A stretch of DNA of 64,000 nucleotides. Origin: Dacryopinax spathularia. Its lineage: Eukaryota; Basidiomycota; Dacrymycetes; Dacrymycetales; Dacrymycetaceae. The translations under genes and the position numbers were made by a program. Shown here piece by piece: positions 11,401-21,500 of the stretch. The notes below the pieces were generated by a model. It was not told the origin of the DNA, made no database searches, and was given only the letters and a program-made list of their open reading frames with translations. Where the stretch lies: NCBI GenBank assembly GCA_037974965.1, contig JBBPFI010000004.1:558001-622000 (forward strand), read 5' to 3'. Position 1 is the first letter of the stretch, and each line of letters starts with the position of its first letter.

Positions 11401-12873
11401 CTCATTTGGCTACGATCGGGATTCATAAGAATGGGACGTGGGCGGCGCAGAAGATCATCGAGTGCTCTAATACGCCTGAGGAGATTGCGCTTATCTCGCA
11501 GAACTTGAGGCCGTATACCCCGCCTCTCTTGCTGGATCAGTTTGGAAATTACGTGGTACAGTAAGTTTCTCCCATTAGCAGGTGTTTGGATAGCATTGCT
11601 CATGATGTACGAAGATGCTGCTTGCGCTTCGGTGCTCCGGCCAACGACTTCATCTTTGACGCTATGGTCGACCGCCTGTGGGAGATTGCCCAAGGTCGCT
11701 TTGGTGCTCGTAGCATGAGGGCTTGCTTAGAGAGCCCGCACATTACCATCCATCAGCAGGTTTGTGCTTTCTCTAGCTTGTATGCCACTCTGCTAATCCG
11801 CTCAACAGAAACGCTTGGCCACCGCTATCATTCTCAACTCCATTCCTTTGGCCACGAACCCGAATGGAGCTCTCTTATTGACCTGGTTGCTGGACTCCTC
11901 CGGATTCCCAGCACGTTACAGGCTCTTGGCCCCGCGCTTCGTCCCGCACTTGTCGCATCTCTGCGCGCACAAGCTTGCGTCACTCACCGTTCTGCGCATC
12001 ATTAATCAAAAGCTGGAGCCGGAAGCTGCTAGGCAGATTCTCCACGCTTTGTTCTACTCGCCCAACGATCACGTCCTTAATGACGTTCTTAGCGACCAAG
12101 TCAACGGGGTCGCCACTATTCACAAGATCATCACCAGCGCTTTTATCGATCCTAATGAGCGCACCGTGTATATGGAGGCCACGAAGCGTGCCCTCATCGA
12201 ATTGAAAGCAACTGGCACTCAGGCTTATCGTCGCCTCGTCGAAGAAGTGGGACTACCAGTGACAACTGCACCTCCCCCTCCAGCATTCTTAACCGGCTCG
12301 CAATCCTCGAAGCCGCAGCAATCTCAAGGCATCCAGTCTCGCGTTGGCAGCGGCGGTGGTCAAGCAGCACCCATTGGCTACGCTGGACCAGCCGATCCTT
12401 CTTATATCTCCGCCTTCCAAGCTATGCAATTGCAAGGAACGGCCACCCCTCTCGGTTACATGACGGCCAACGGACTTACATCACCTCAATCACGACTACA
12501 ACTAGATCCCCGATATCAGCAAATGCCCGCAATCCAAGCCGTCCAATCTCAAATGGCTAATCCAACATTCTCCCCGTCAACCGATCCATTCAATCCATTC
12601 TCACTGAGGTCTCCTGACCTGACCCCGGCTTCACCACCGAGGGCGGCCAGGCGGAACAACAGTGGCGGCAACAACAGCAACAACGCAAATTCATCCCCGG
12701 CTCCCGGCATCTACATGCAGCAAGCTGGTCTGCCCAGCCTTACTCAAGCGGGCTCCGGCTTGATGGGACTTGGGCAGGCGCAAGCCTTCATTCCGCCAAA
12801 CTTGCCTCCGCAACAGGTTGCATATATGTTGCAGGAGATGCAGATGATGCAGAACGGCGGATACCAAGCTTGA
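8485..12873 (+). CDS. Jsn1/Puf1-type RNA-binding protein: two RRMs plus Pumilio repeats
   Basis: Seven exons (8485-8576, 8662-10126, 10179-10569, 10626-11078, 11128-11560, 11615-11759, 11809-12873) give about 1347 residues. A long Ser/Pro-rich leader is followed by RRM1 (SLWIGNLDSHITGQML... with FVNFVD as RNP1), a Gly/Pro linker, RRM2 (RALWIGSIPSTTTPATIL... FVNFERL), then the Puf block with repeats such as GNTVVQKLFEKC, KNGTWAAQKIIECS, DQFGNYVVQCCLRFG and HVLNDVLSDQVNG. The tail is Gln/Pro rich. RRMs in front of Puf repeats are the hallmark of yeast Jsn1/Puf1 and Puf2, which bind 3' UTRs of mRNAs for membrane and mitochondrial proteins. Start chosen at 8485 because the first exon (MSSSLSTTPDQF) splices in frame; an ATG at 8691 is the alternative. 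Confidence 0.9.
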
Positions 12874-13230
12874 TTCTGTTCACGACCACCTCACGATCCA
12901 CCACGCACCTATACGCAGTCTCCTTGGGCATCTGGGCACCTTACTGGGCTGTATTCCTTGATGGCTTTCCTCACCACCCACTCATTGCAAACAAACAATT
13001 TTCCCTAAAATCTCGCATTTCCCGCACTCTGCTCCACCCAATTCCCCTTCATCCCGCGTCCCACCCCTTTTCCGATACACGTACGGCCAGTCCGTATCTG
13101 TCAAATCACTTTGCCTGTTATTCGTCTAAAACGTAACGTATGAAGATATGCGCGTTTGTCCTGTACTACTATACATCTGCTCTGGCAGGTAATATACCCT
13201 TCCGTAGAAGTCGTCTAAAAGGATGGTCGT
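12874..13230. other. Convergent 3' region between the Puf gene and CBP4
   Basis: About 360 bases holding the 3' ends of two convergent genes. It is C/T rich and has no other feature. Confidence 0.5.
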
Positions 13231-13686
13231 CTATGTTTTGTTGGGTGGCTCTGCCCATACAGGCGCACTCGCGCCGCCGCGATGTGCCTATGAAACGCAA
13301 TCAGATACGGTGCATATACGGAGCAACAGCGTAACTTACCTCTTCTATTTGTCTTTGCAACTCGCTCTGTCGACGGGCATTCCGTATCTCATCAGCCTTC
13401 CTCTGCAGATCGGGCGAGAGTCGCTGTAGGGTGGGTCAGTACTTGCGAGATAACGAAGAGGGCGCGTGGTGCTTACGCTGTAGAGCTCCTCGGAAGACGG
13501 CACAGTTGCTTGAGATAGTCAGTACGTGTCTCATTTGGACGCAGCTATGGATACTCACTCTTCATGATCGCGTATCCCGACCCGATGACTGAAGCATGCG
13601 TTAGTTCAGTGCCAAAGCAGAGGGGTTGTGATATACGCACTGATAGTGGACCATGTCAAGAATCTACCCCAGGCGATGTTCGACAT
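13231..13686 (-). CDS. CBP4: Cbp4-like cytochrome bc1 assembly factor
   Basis: Five small exons on the minus strand join to a short protein: MSNIAWGRFLTWSTI, IGSGYAIMK, TTVPSSEELYS, RLSPDLQRKADEIRNAR... and a tail APVWAEPPNKT ending at 13231. The layout (an N-terminal hydrophobic segment anchored in the mitochondrial inner membrane, the P-[ST]-x-E-E-L-x-x-R-[LF]-[SN]-P-[DE]-L-x-[RK]-[RK] block, a charged Arg/Glu helix, and a late P-[IV]-W) is that of Cbp4. Yeast Cbp4 works with Cbp3-Cbp6 to hand newly made cytochrome b into complex III. The assignment rests on this short pattern, so it is good but not certain. Confidence 0.7.
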
Positions 13687-13961
13687 CTTGCAAAAGTCTA
13701 CGCACAAGTCGTTCGCGCTCTAAGTGTATTGTAGGGACCCTTCCTCGTCCGTTGAGTTCTTATAGAAGCGAGAGAGTGAAATATTGTTGGCGGATAGAGT
13801 AAGCGTTGTCAAAGATCCAAAATGCTGTGGTCCGTTCTGTCGGCAATGACGTTCTAGTAGGGACCGGACCTCGGAGGTGGATCCCACACGCCGGCGACGT
13901 TGCCTCCGATATCGTAGTGGCAAGTCCTTCGTATGACAGCCGCGGCGGAGCGGTTGTGAGC
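13687..13961. promoter_or_regulatory. Divergent promoter region between CBP4 and GCS1
   Basis: The two genes start 275 bases apart on opposite strands, so they must share this region. No TATA box or defined binding site stands out. Confidence 0.45.
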
Positions 13962-15410
13962 ATGATTCTCCAGCTCATTTGTATAGCGCTCTGGATATGG
14001 TACATCGCACTATGGGGGATAGGCTTGATAGGTTGGCGGACAGCGTGAGCACTTCCAATGATAATGATGTTTCCCAACTAAGTCCAAGGACAGTCGAAAG
14101 CAGTATAGCAACCGACCACGGTCGCCATTATCATCGAGCCCGGCCGATGCGGTTCCTGGCGTGTCTGTCCTCCGACCCCTGAAAGGCCTCGACACCAATC
14201 TCTTCGAGAACCTGGAGTCGTCCCTGGTGCAAGAATACCCGAAATATGAGGTCATATTTGCTGTCGAGGACGAGGGTGACCAAGCGCTGGGTGTTGTGCG
14301 CGATGTGATAGCAAAGCACCCGCATGTGGACGCGAGGGTGAAAATAGGTGTGCACACCATATGCAGTTGTGATTTGTCGGTGATCTGACCAGCGCGACAG
14401 GAAACGATGTTGTCGGCGTGAACCCCAAGGTCAACAACCTGATTCGACCGTACCAAGAAGCGAAGTACGACATTCTCTGGGTCATAGACTCGAATGTCCA
14501 CGTCGCACCGGGAGCGATGGGACGAGCGGTGGATGCACTCTGCCAGAACGACCACAAGCCCAATGCGAAGCGCATCGGCCTTGTACACCATGTTCCCTTT
14601 GCATGGGCTTCAGAGCGACCTTGGGGGTCTCAGCTGGAAGAGGCGTTCCTCAACACCAACCATGCCAAGATGTACATCGCCCTCAACAATCTGGCTATCG
14701 ATTCCTGCGTCATAGGAAAATCGTGCATGTACCGACGATCCGACATCGAGCAGCTGACAGGGACGCTTAAGCCGCTGTCGAAACTGCCAGATCCAAATAT
14801 CAAGAAAGGCCTTGCAGCATTCGGTCGTTTCCTGGCCGAAGACAACATGATCGGCGCTGCGATCTGGCACGAGCTTGGACTGCGACACGACATGTCCTGC
14901 GATGTAGCGAAGAACGCAATTGGCAATATGTCGTTCGCTGCGTACTTCTGGAGACGAGTGCGCTGGGTCCGAGTTCGCAAGCACATGGTCCTCTCCGCTA
15001 CGCTCATCGAGCCGTTCACCGAGTCCGTCTTGATCGGGACTCTGGTCGGCTGGAGCTTGCGCTCGATGTTCGGCTTACCAATCGCCATCTTCTTGATCTG
15101 TCATACCTTGGCCTGGCTGTACATCGACTTGGACGTTTATGCGGCACTAGCCGGTCACCCCGTGCCCCCTTCAATACGTTTCACTTTCATACGGGCATGG
15201 TTCTGTCGAGAGCTTCTGGCGTTACCTATTTGGGCTTATGCGGTTTTCGGGAACGAGGTGTCCTGGCGCGGCCGATCTTATCGTGTGTTGTCTAATTCGC
15301 AGGCACGACATGTTGAGAGGCCGTCGAAAAGGAATTGGTGGTCTCGACAGCGGAGAGTTGACGGTAATGCATATCAGGGTAGCCAACCGCTAATGGACGA
15401 TGTATCCTAG
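13962..15410 (+). CDS. GCS1: Ceramide glucosyltransferase (glucosylceramide synthase, GT21)
   Basis: Three exons (13962-14044, 14094-14347, 14401-15410) give 448 residues. The enzyme transfers glucose from UDP-glucose to ceramide at the Golgi/ER, making the fungal glucosylceramide needed for polarised growth. An N-terminal membrane anchor (MILQLICIALWIWYIALW) is followed by VSVLRPLKGLD. The family's D1, D2, D3 and (Q/R)xxRW signature is complete: VEDEGD, WVIDSNV, LAEDNMI and RRVRW. The C-terminal half has two or three membrane spans. The N-terminus is short, but the phase of all three exons is consistent. Confidence 0.93.
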
Positions 15411-15627
15411 ATTCATACAGTTCGGCGATTGATTAGGGCTAATGCGACGACGTGTTCAAGACGAACTCAGTGCAAGCAGTAGTATGAAATTAGATTGAGA
15501 TTCTCGCAGGTAGGGACTGACATGGCGCAAGCGCAGTCGTAAAAGCACAAACGTACTACATCGTACAAGAAAAAGGAAAATCAAGCATGTCGCTGGCATA
15601 GGCATAATCGCATAACTAGCATGATGA
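15411..15627. other. Convergent 3' region between GCS1 and histone H1
   Basis: About 217 bases between two convergent stops; no feature is seen beyond AT-rich sequence suited to 3' end formation. Confidence 0.5.
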
Positions 15628-16971
15628 TCATTCAGCCTTAGTATCTTCCGCTTTCTTGGTCTCTTTGGTCTCCTTTGCCTTCTTAGCAGCGCCAGTCAAC
15701 TGTAGAAACCATGAGCTACGTGCGCAAGGCTGTGTGGAATGAAGCATACCTTCTTGCCGGTGCCTTTAGCAGCAGGTGCCTTCTTCGTGGTAGACTTGGC
15801 AGCAGGCTTTGCCTTGGATTTGGCAGTCTTAGATGCAGCGGGCTTCGCATCCTACGCAATAGATCAGCAGAGGAATAAAGAAAACAAAAGACGAACTACC
15901 TTCTTCGTGGTGGCGGCCTTCTTAGGTGCCGCGGTCTTAGCAGTCTTCTTAGGCGCAGCCTTAGCAGCGGCCTTCTTTGCAGCCGGAGCTTTGGCGGGTT
16001 TCGGCTTAGCAGCAGCAGGCTTAGCAGCAGGCTTGTTCTTATTGAAATCAGAAACGTCGGAATTGAAGAAACAAATAGCATTACCTCCTTCGATTCCGTC
16101 TTCTTCTTCGCTTCGGTCGACTTCTTGCTGGCAAGCTTCACTTTGCCCGACAGACCTAATAACATGTCAGTAAATAATGGTTATTTCCCATCACAAACAA
16201 GGGCATACCGTTAGGCAGGACGAACTTGCCAGCTTCAGTACCGCGAGTAATAGCTTTGTTGATGTTTGTGACGTTCGAAGCATTCATCTCGATCTTGTAC
16301 TTGGTCTCAAGGAACCTAATTTGGACCCATCAGTCTCGCTAGCAAGAAAGATGCATGATTCCGGTCTTACTTCTTGATCGTAGGACGGGAAACACCGGTA
16401 CGGGCCTCCTCAGGGTGCGCCGTGATGCATTCCTGCAGAGAAGAAAGGTGAGTCAGTGAGATGTTCCTCGCCAGGCGAGATGAAGACAGGCAGGGGCTGT
16501 GACGTGTGCCCGAGAAGAGAAGTCACGTGACAAATGTTTAGAGATCGCCACAAGCGCGTCTGAGTAATTAAATCCAGATTTAAAGAGATGGAAGTCAAGA
16601 GAAAGGTCAAAGAAGGCGGTATGAAGATTTAGAGGCATGGTTAAAAGAAAAGTTGTGATGAAATCGCGATGAAAATGGGACGGCCATGCGAGATAAGGCG
16701 ACTGCATCGCCCCTTTCAGGCATGTCACCGGGCTGTTGCGGAATAACGCATATTAATGAGCAGTTTCAGCCCGTTCATAGGGTGGATTGCGAGCGCATCC
16801 ACCTCTGAGCAGGCCCCAGATAACGCAAAATAGAGATGGGAGTCGGTAAGGTCTACTTACAGCAATCATATCGACAAACGAGGGGTGGGACGACGTCTTA
16901 GCGGAGGCAGACTTCGTGCCAGCCGGCTTTGCGGTCTTGGTCTTCGTAGTAGCGGTCTTAGTAGCAGCCAT
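15628..16971 (-). CDS. Linker histone H1
   Basis: The minus strand encodes MAATKTATTKTKTAKPAG, a Lys/Ala/Thr-rich N-tail, then a winged-helix globular domain spread over small exons (HPSFVDMIA | ECITAHPEEARTGVSRPTIKK | FLETKYKIEMNASNVTNINKAI... GKFVLPNG | LSGKVKLASKK), then a long Lys/Ala/Pro tail with repeated PAAAK and KKAA units, ending near KKAEDTKAE with the stop at 15628-15630. H1 binds the nucleosome dyad and linker DNA. The first intron (16433-16860) is 428 nt, far longer than the other introns in the window; the rest are ordinary. The coding bases of the tail are strongly biased to AAG and GCC/GCT codons. Confidence 0.93.
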
Positions 16972-17814
16972 CTTAGTAGATATTGAAGCCCGAGTGATTC
17001 TGGAGAGGTTCTGATAAGCGCCGAGAGACGAGAGAACAGGAGAGGTAAGCGAGGTGGTCGTTTGAGGGAGAGGGGGGCGAGATGGGGATGTCGCGACTCG
17101 CGCGTCAAGCGTCCTGGCTTATAAGGCCCGTGTCGTCCCTCCCCCTCAAACGTCACGTGCCAAGCCTAGCATCTTCATGTCTGAAACAGCATGCCCCGTC
17201 GGCGCAGACAGAGAGACCAGCAAGAGGATTGTTTAGACATTGTGTCGAGCATGTCCTCCAGCAGGCAAAGGTGTGTCCATGCCAGGAAGTAGCATCCGCA
17301 TCCAGACAGCTCGTCGTCGTCGTTGACCGACCCTCCACATTCCAACCCCTTGCATCAGGATACACAACATTCAACCAGAACAGTCATCAACTCGTTCCAG
17401 AAATTGTAGAACACCGCCAGACAGGTCGTTTAGTGACTCATATTGTTCAGAAATGATTTAGACAACATGGTGGCCGTGACCAAGTACTGCCGCCTTCCTT
17501 CTTTTCCCTTCCGCGCCGTAGCACGCCCCTAGCGGAGTCTGAACTGTGTCCATTCAGGGCGCCTGCGCGGTAGGCCTTTGGCCTGGACATCTTGACGTAG
17601 TTGAGACCGCTTCCCCCGCACGACTCGAGTTTCTCAGTGACATCGGCTACCCTGTATTTTCTCGGGGCTCGGGCTACACCAGCAAAATGAATGCATGATA
17701 ATGGTCAAGAATTTGCTCCTGCAATCGTATACCGCTTATTCCGCTTCACGCTTGTCTTATTCGTTGACTACGACCTTTCGCTGGACCGTCCTACCATATA
17801 TACAAGCGAGGACC
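16972..17814. promoter_or_regulatory. Divergent region between histone H1 and the PTRHD1-like gene
   Basis: About 840 bases serve both starts. The H1 side (16980-17110) is purine-rich on the plus strand, that is pyrimidine-rich on the coding strand, as seen for other genes here. A TATA-like ccatatatac lies at about 17793-17802, close to the ATG at 17815. No further gene was recognised; the frame at 17082-17456 has no domain. Confidence 0.4.
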
Positions 17815-18514
17815 ATGGCCAATTCGAGTTCCCCGGTTGACCCCGCAACTATGCGAGATACGGCCCCCTCTGTCGCTGACATGGGCGTATCGCCCGCCCA
17901 TGATGCACCTCTAGTCATGCAAATCATCATCCGAAGAGACTTGTTAGATGTGGGATAACCTGGGAATCTACCCGAGTTGGAAACTTGACTGATTCCTTAC
18001 CAAGGTCGAAAAATGGGGTGTCGGCCCGCTGATCGCTCAAGGAGCGCACGCTGCCGCTGCCGTACGTCTCTTTCCTCCTCGATCCGCTACCTCGCACAGA
18101 TCCGTATCGTCTTCCAGGTTCTATACGAGACCCGCGAGCTCAAAGATACACAGCTCTACCTCGCCGACCTCTACAACATGCGAAAGGTACGTCCTTCACC
18201 TTTCCGAGTTCCCAGTTCCCAGTTCCCAACAACTCACCCGATCATGTCAATCACTCGTTATAGGTAGTTCTCCAGGTGATCTCATTCATCTGCTAGCCCT
18301 TCTGTGAACGCTGATGAAAGGACAGACACCAGACGCAGCCACCCTGCAAAAGCTGTCCACTCTCCTGTCAAACTCGACCCCGCCCGTTCCGTATCATATG
18401 TGGCTCGAACAGCCCGAGACCGTGCCGACGTGTATCGCACTTGCACCGAATAGGCGGGATATTGCGATCAAGAAGGCGCTCGATAAGGCGAAGTGTCGAC
18501 TTTGGCAGGGATAG
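17815..18514 (+). CDS. PTRHD1-like peptidyl-tRNA hydrolase (Pth2 fold)
   Basis: Five exons (17815-17949, 18005-18061, 18100-18186, 18264-18275, 18326-18514) give 159 residues. Pth2-type enzymes cut peptides from stalled peptidyl-tRNA; the PTRHD1 branch is less well understood. Motifs in order: MQIIIRRDLLD, EKWGVGPLIAQGAHAAAA (the Pth2 G-x-x-x-A-Q-x-x-H-A-A core), TQLYLADLYNMRKVVLQTPD, MWLEQPETVPTCIALAPNRR. The fourth exon is only 12 nt and codes VVLQ, needed to keep the family sequence continuous. An in-frame ATG at 17695 would add about 40 Ser/Arg-rich residues that could act as a mitochondrial leader. Intron 3 contains three tandem copies of gttccca near 18210-18230. Confidence 0.87.
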
Positions 18515-18767
18515 GCACGCCCTCCGCACTGGGGATGATAAGTTTCAGCAAATCGAGAATGCCTGCATGTAAATCTAGAATCACAATTCTGATAAGTACA
18601 ACGATTGATGATCGGATTGTATCCGCGGTGCGGCGAGACACAAAAACACGATTGACATCACTGATCATTGAAATTTGATTCATTTGACTATCGATACAAA
18701 ACGCAGCATCATTCATGGACATCCATCCATCCATCAACCCTTTTTGTTCTCAATCATCCTCCAGTTT

Positions 18768-20286
18768 TTACACATCCTGGGTCTCCGGCCAGTCCGCAAC
18801 GCGGGTAAGGCTCGGGCAGCCCGGACCAGGGGGCTTGGAGAACTTGGTCTGGACAAAGACCTTCTCCACGCCCGCGATGCGCTTGTTGAACTTCTCGTAC
18901 AGGAGCGGGAAGTCTTCCAGGTCGACCCGGTGGGTGATCATGAACCTCGGGTCGAACTTGCCCGTCAGGATGTAGTCGTTCAGGATTTCCTCCCAGTAGA
19001 GGTGGACGGGCGCCTGGCCGTTACCGATGAACCGGAGTCCCTTCTCCATGAGCGCGCCGATGTTGAAGTTGTTCGTGAAGCCAGAGTAGACGGCGATGAC
19101 ACCAATGCGACCGGCCTTCTTCGTGGCGAGGATCATCTCGTTCAGAGTCTCGGGAACGTCCGTCTCGAGCATGAGCGTCTTCTGCACCTTGTGAAGCATG
19201 GTCTTGGGCTCGTGGAAGGTACCACAGTCAATCGAGACGTCAGGGCCGCCGGGCACGAGCTCAGTGAGGCGCTTGACGACATCGGGGTGCTCGTCAAAGT
19301 TGATCACGTCGTCGAAAGCGTTGGCGAGGGCGAACTTCAAGCGAGACGGCACACGGTCAATACCGATCACACGCTTGGCACCCTTCAATTTGGCCCACTT
19401 GCCGGCACATTGGCCGATAGGGCCGAGAGCCCAGATGGCGACGACATCGCCCTCCTTGACGCCAGTGTCGACGACAGCATGGTACGAGGTAGGCAAGACA
19501 TCCGAAAGCTGGCAAAAGGGTCAGAATCGGTTCGCATATATCGAGCCAATGATAACTTACGTAGAGAACCTGCTCATCCGAGAGCTCGTCCGGCACCTTC
19601 AGGCAGTTGACGTTGCCGAACGGCACACGCACGTACTCCGCCTGGCCACCAGGGAAGCCACCAGCAAGATGACTGTACCCGAAGAAGCCGGCATCACGGT
19701 GACCGTAGAGCGCGTTCATGAGGTTGGAGTTGTTCGTGCGGTCGCAGAAGGAAGACAGCTTCTTCTTGCAGTACTCGCAGGTGCCGCAGGCGATCTGGAA
19801 CGAGGTGACGACGCGGTCGCCGGGCTTGATGTTCTTCACGCCAGGGCCGACCTTGTCGACGATGCCCATGAACTGTCGCAATGCGTTAGTGACCCATCCA
19901 GCTAATCCACGGTTCAATGTAGAGTGCGTACCTCATGTCCAAGGATATCGCCCTTCTGCAGAGCCATGATCTCGCTGTTGTACAAGTGCATATCCGAGCC
20001 GCAGATCGTCGTCCCAGTCACACGAAGGATGACATCATAGTCCTCCGTGATGTCCGGAATGGGAGCGTCGATAACCCTCACGTCCTTAGTGCCGAACCAG
20101 GCAAGGGCGCGCATTGTCGACCCATCCGGACGGTGGACGTAGGCCGGGTTAGCCTCCTGGGCGATCGGGTGCTGGCCGAGGACTTTCTGTATGCAGGGCC
20201 AAGCGTGGTCAGCCACTGATCTCCTTCCATCCTGAGGCAAGAAAGGGAGTACTCACGTCCTGGAAAGCGTTCGAGATGGTCTGCAT
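18768..20286 (-). CDS. Zinc-dependent alcohol/formaldehyde dehydrogenase (MDR family)
   Basis: Four exons on the minus strand (20257-20286, 19932-20186, 19561-19872, 18768-19508) give 445 residues. The catalytic zinc ligands are in TTICGSDMHLY and GHEF; the structural zinc is bound by the CGTCEYC...C cluster; the nucleotide-binding Rossmann turn reads WALGPIGQCAGKWAKLKGA followed by VIGIDRVPSRL. The central HRDAGFFGYSHLAGGFPGGQAEYVR matches glutathione-independent formaldehyde dehydrogenase-like proteins, which oxidise small aldehydes or alcohols with NAD. It is cytosolic by sequence, as no targeting signal is visible. The substrate cannot be decided from the sequence. Intron 3 carries CGCATATATCG (19533-19543). 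Confidence 0.9.
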
Positions 20287-21500
20287 GGTTGTTTCGTTAC
20301 TTCAAGTTTCGGGTATGGGTGGTAGTTTGCAGAAGGGCGTTTGTAAACGGCTTCATCCTAACCCACTCCAGCTGGGTTTATATACGACCCATGCTCCAAG
20401 AGGGTGGCGAGCCGAGGCCCCGTGCCACCTCGAGGGCAGACAGCTCCAATAGCTCGTCCATTTGGAACGTAACACCTTGTCAAAAAGACAGAGCTTCAAG
20501 TGACGGCTGACGCTTGCGTTAGAGGCGCGAAGAAGCGCCTGAAATGGCAACCCACTCTCTGAGAAGGACAGGCGCGCGACGTCATTCGAACGGAAGCAAT
20601 CGTCAAATCGCCGTCACCAACCTCCCGCCCCACCCAATCAGCGCACGGTGTGAGGCTTGGGCCAGACTCACATCATGATCATTGCGTCGCTCGACCTTCG
20701 ATAACTTACACGAGCGGAGTTGATGCACCAAGCAACGGGCGAAACGGGTAGGACCCCGTTCCACAGATCGAGCTGGAATGGGTCCGACGATCGGGCGGAG
20801 CAAAATGTTGAGATATCGCCCGGAGAAAATGATGTGCCTGTGCCCGATGTCACTCTGCGCCAACGATCAAAAGTTGCCGGGTTGGTCGATAAAAAGAATG
20901 AGACGACGCTCCTGAAAGATCCTGGAACATTTTTTTGTTGCATTGTGCAGTTGCATGCTCAGAAGTAACTAGCCATAACGGGAATGATAGCTTTGACAGG
21001 TGCCCAATCCACGAGACAGTCTTTCTGGAACACCCCCAGATCCCCGTCAAGCGGTCAATTTAGCGACACTAGCGTATGACGGTGATGCGGGCAGACCGCG
21101 TGGCCAATCTTGTTAAAACCCGCGAGTTAGTGGGGTGATACAGGACAGGAACCTATGTCTAACCTGCCAGAAGCGCCTCGTTGGTATGTATGTTGTAATC
21201 GATAGTCGGCGAGAGAGACAGAGCGGGAATCGTCAGCGTCCGATAAGAGAAAAGCTGGCCTGATTTGTGGCACGTAAGGAGGGAAAGAAAGAGAGTGGGA
21301 ATTGCACAGGCTGAGATATGCAGATACAGGTTGAAGGAGCGAGGAAGGCGGGTAAGAAGGAGCGTGAGTAGGATTGATTGGGTAGAATCTACACATTGAC
21401 CGAGAGAGAGCGTGAGAGAAAAGAGAGGAACGTGAGAGAGAGATAGGAGGAAAAGTAGGAGGTTATATAGCTCGTGATCTGTAGTATGCGTTGGAGGGGA
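20287..21500. other. 1.2-kb intergenic region, no gene recognised
   Basis: It holds the upstream region of the dehydrogenase and the downstream region of SIP5, both on the minus strand. A purine-rich GA tract lies at about 21400-21450 (repeats of gagaga and gtgagag). A stretch of short unrelated frames shows no domains or repeats. Confidence 0.4.

Noticed and set aside
16655-16661. Box C-like gtgatga in the H1 intron as a snoRNA
   Set aside because: It is on the strand opposite to the H1 transcript, and no box D lies at a suitable distance.
17082-17456. Plus-strand ORF upstream of PTRHD1
   Set aside because: No domain, located in a divergent promoter region, composition unlike coding sequence.
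18675-19905. Long plus-strand ORFs (311 and 235 codons) opposite the dehydrogenase
   Set aside because: Antisense shadows caused by codon bias of the real minus-strand gene; they carry no domain.
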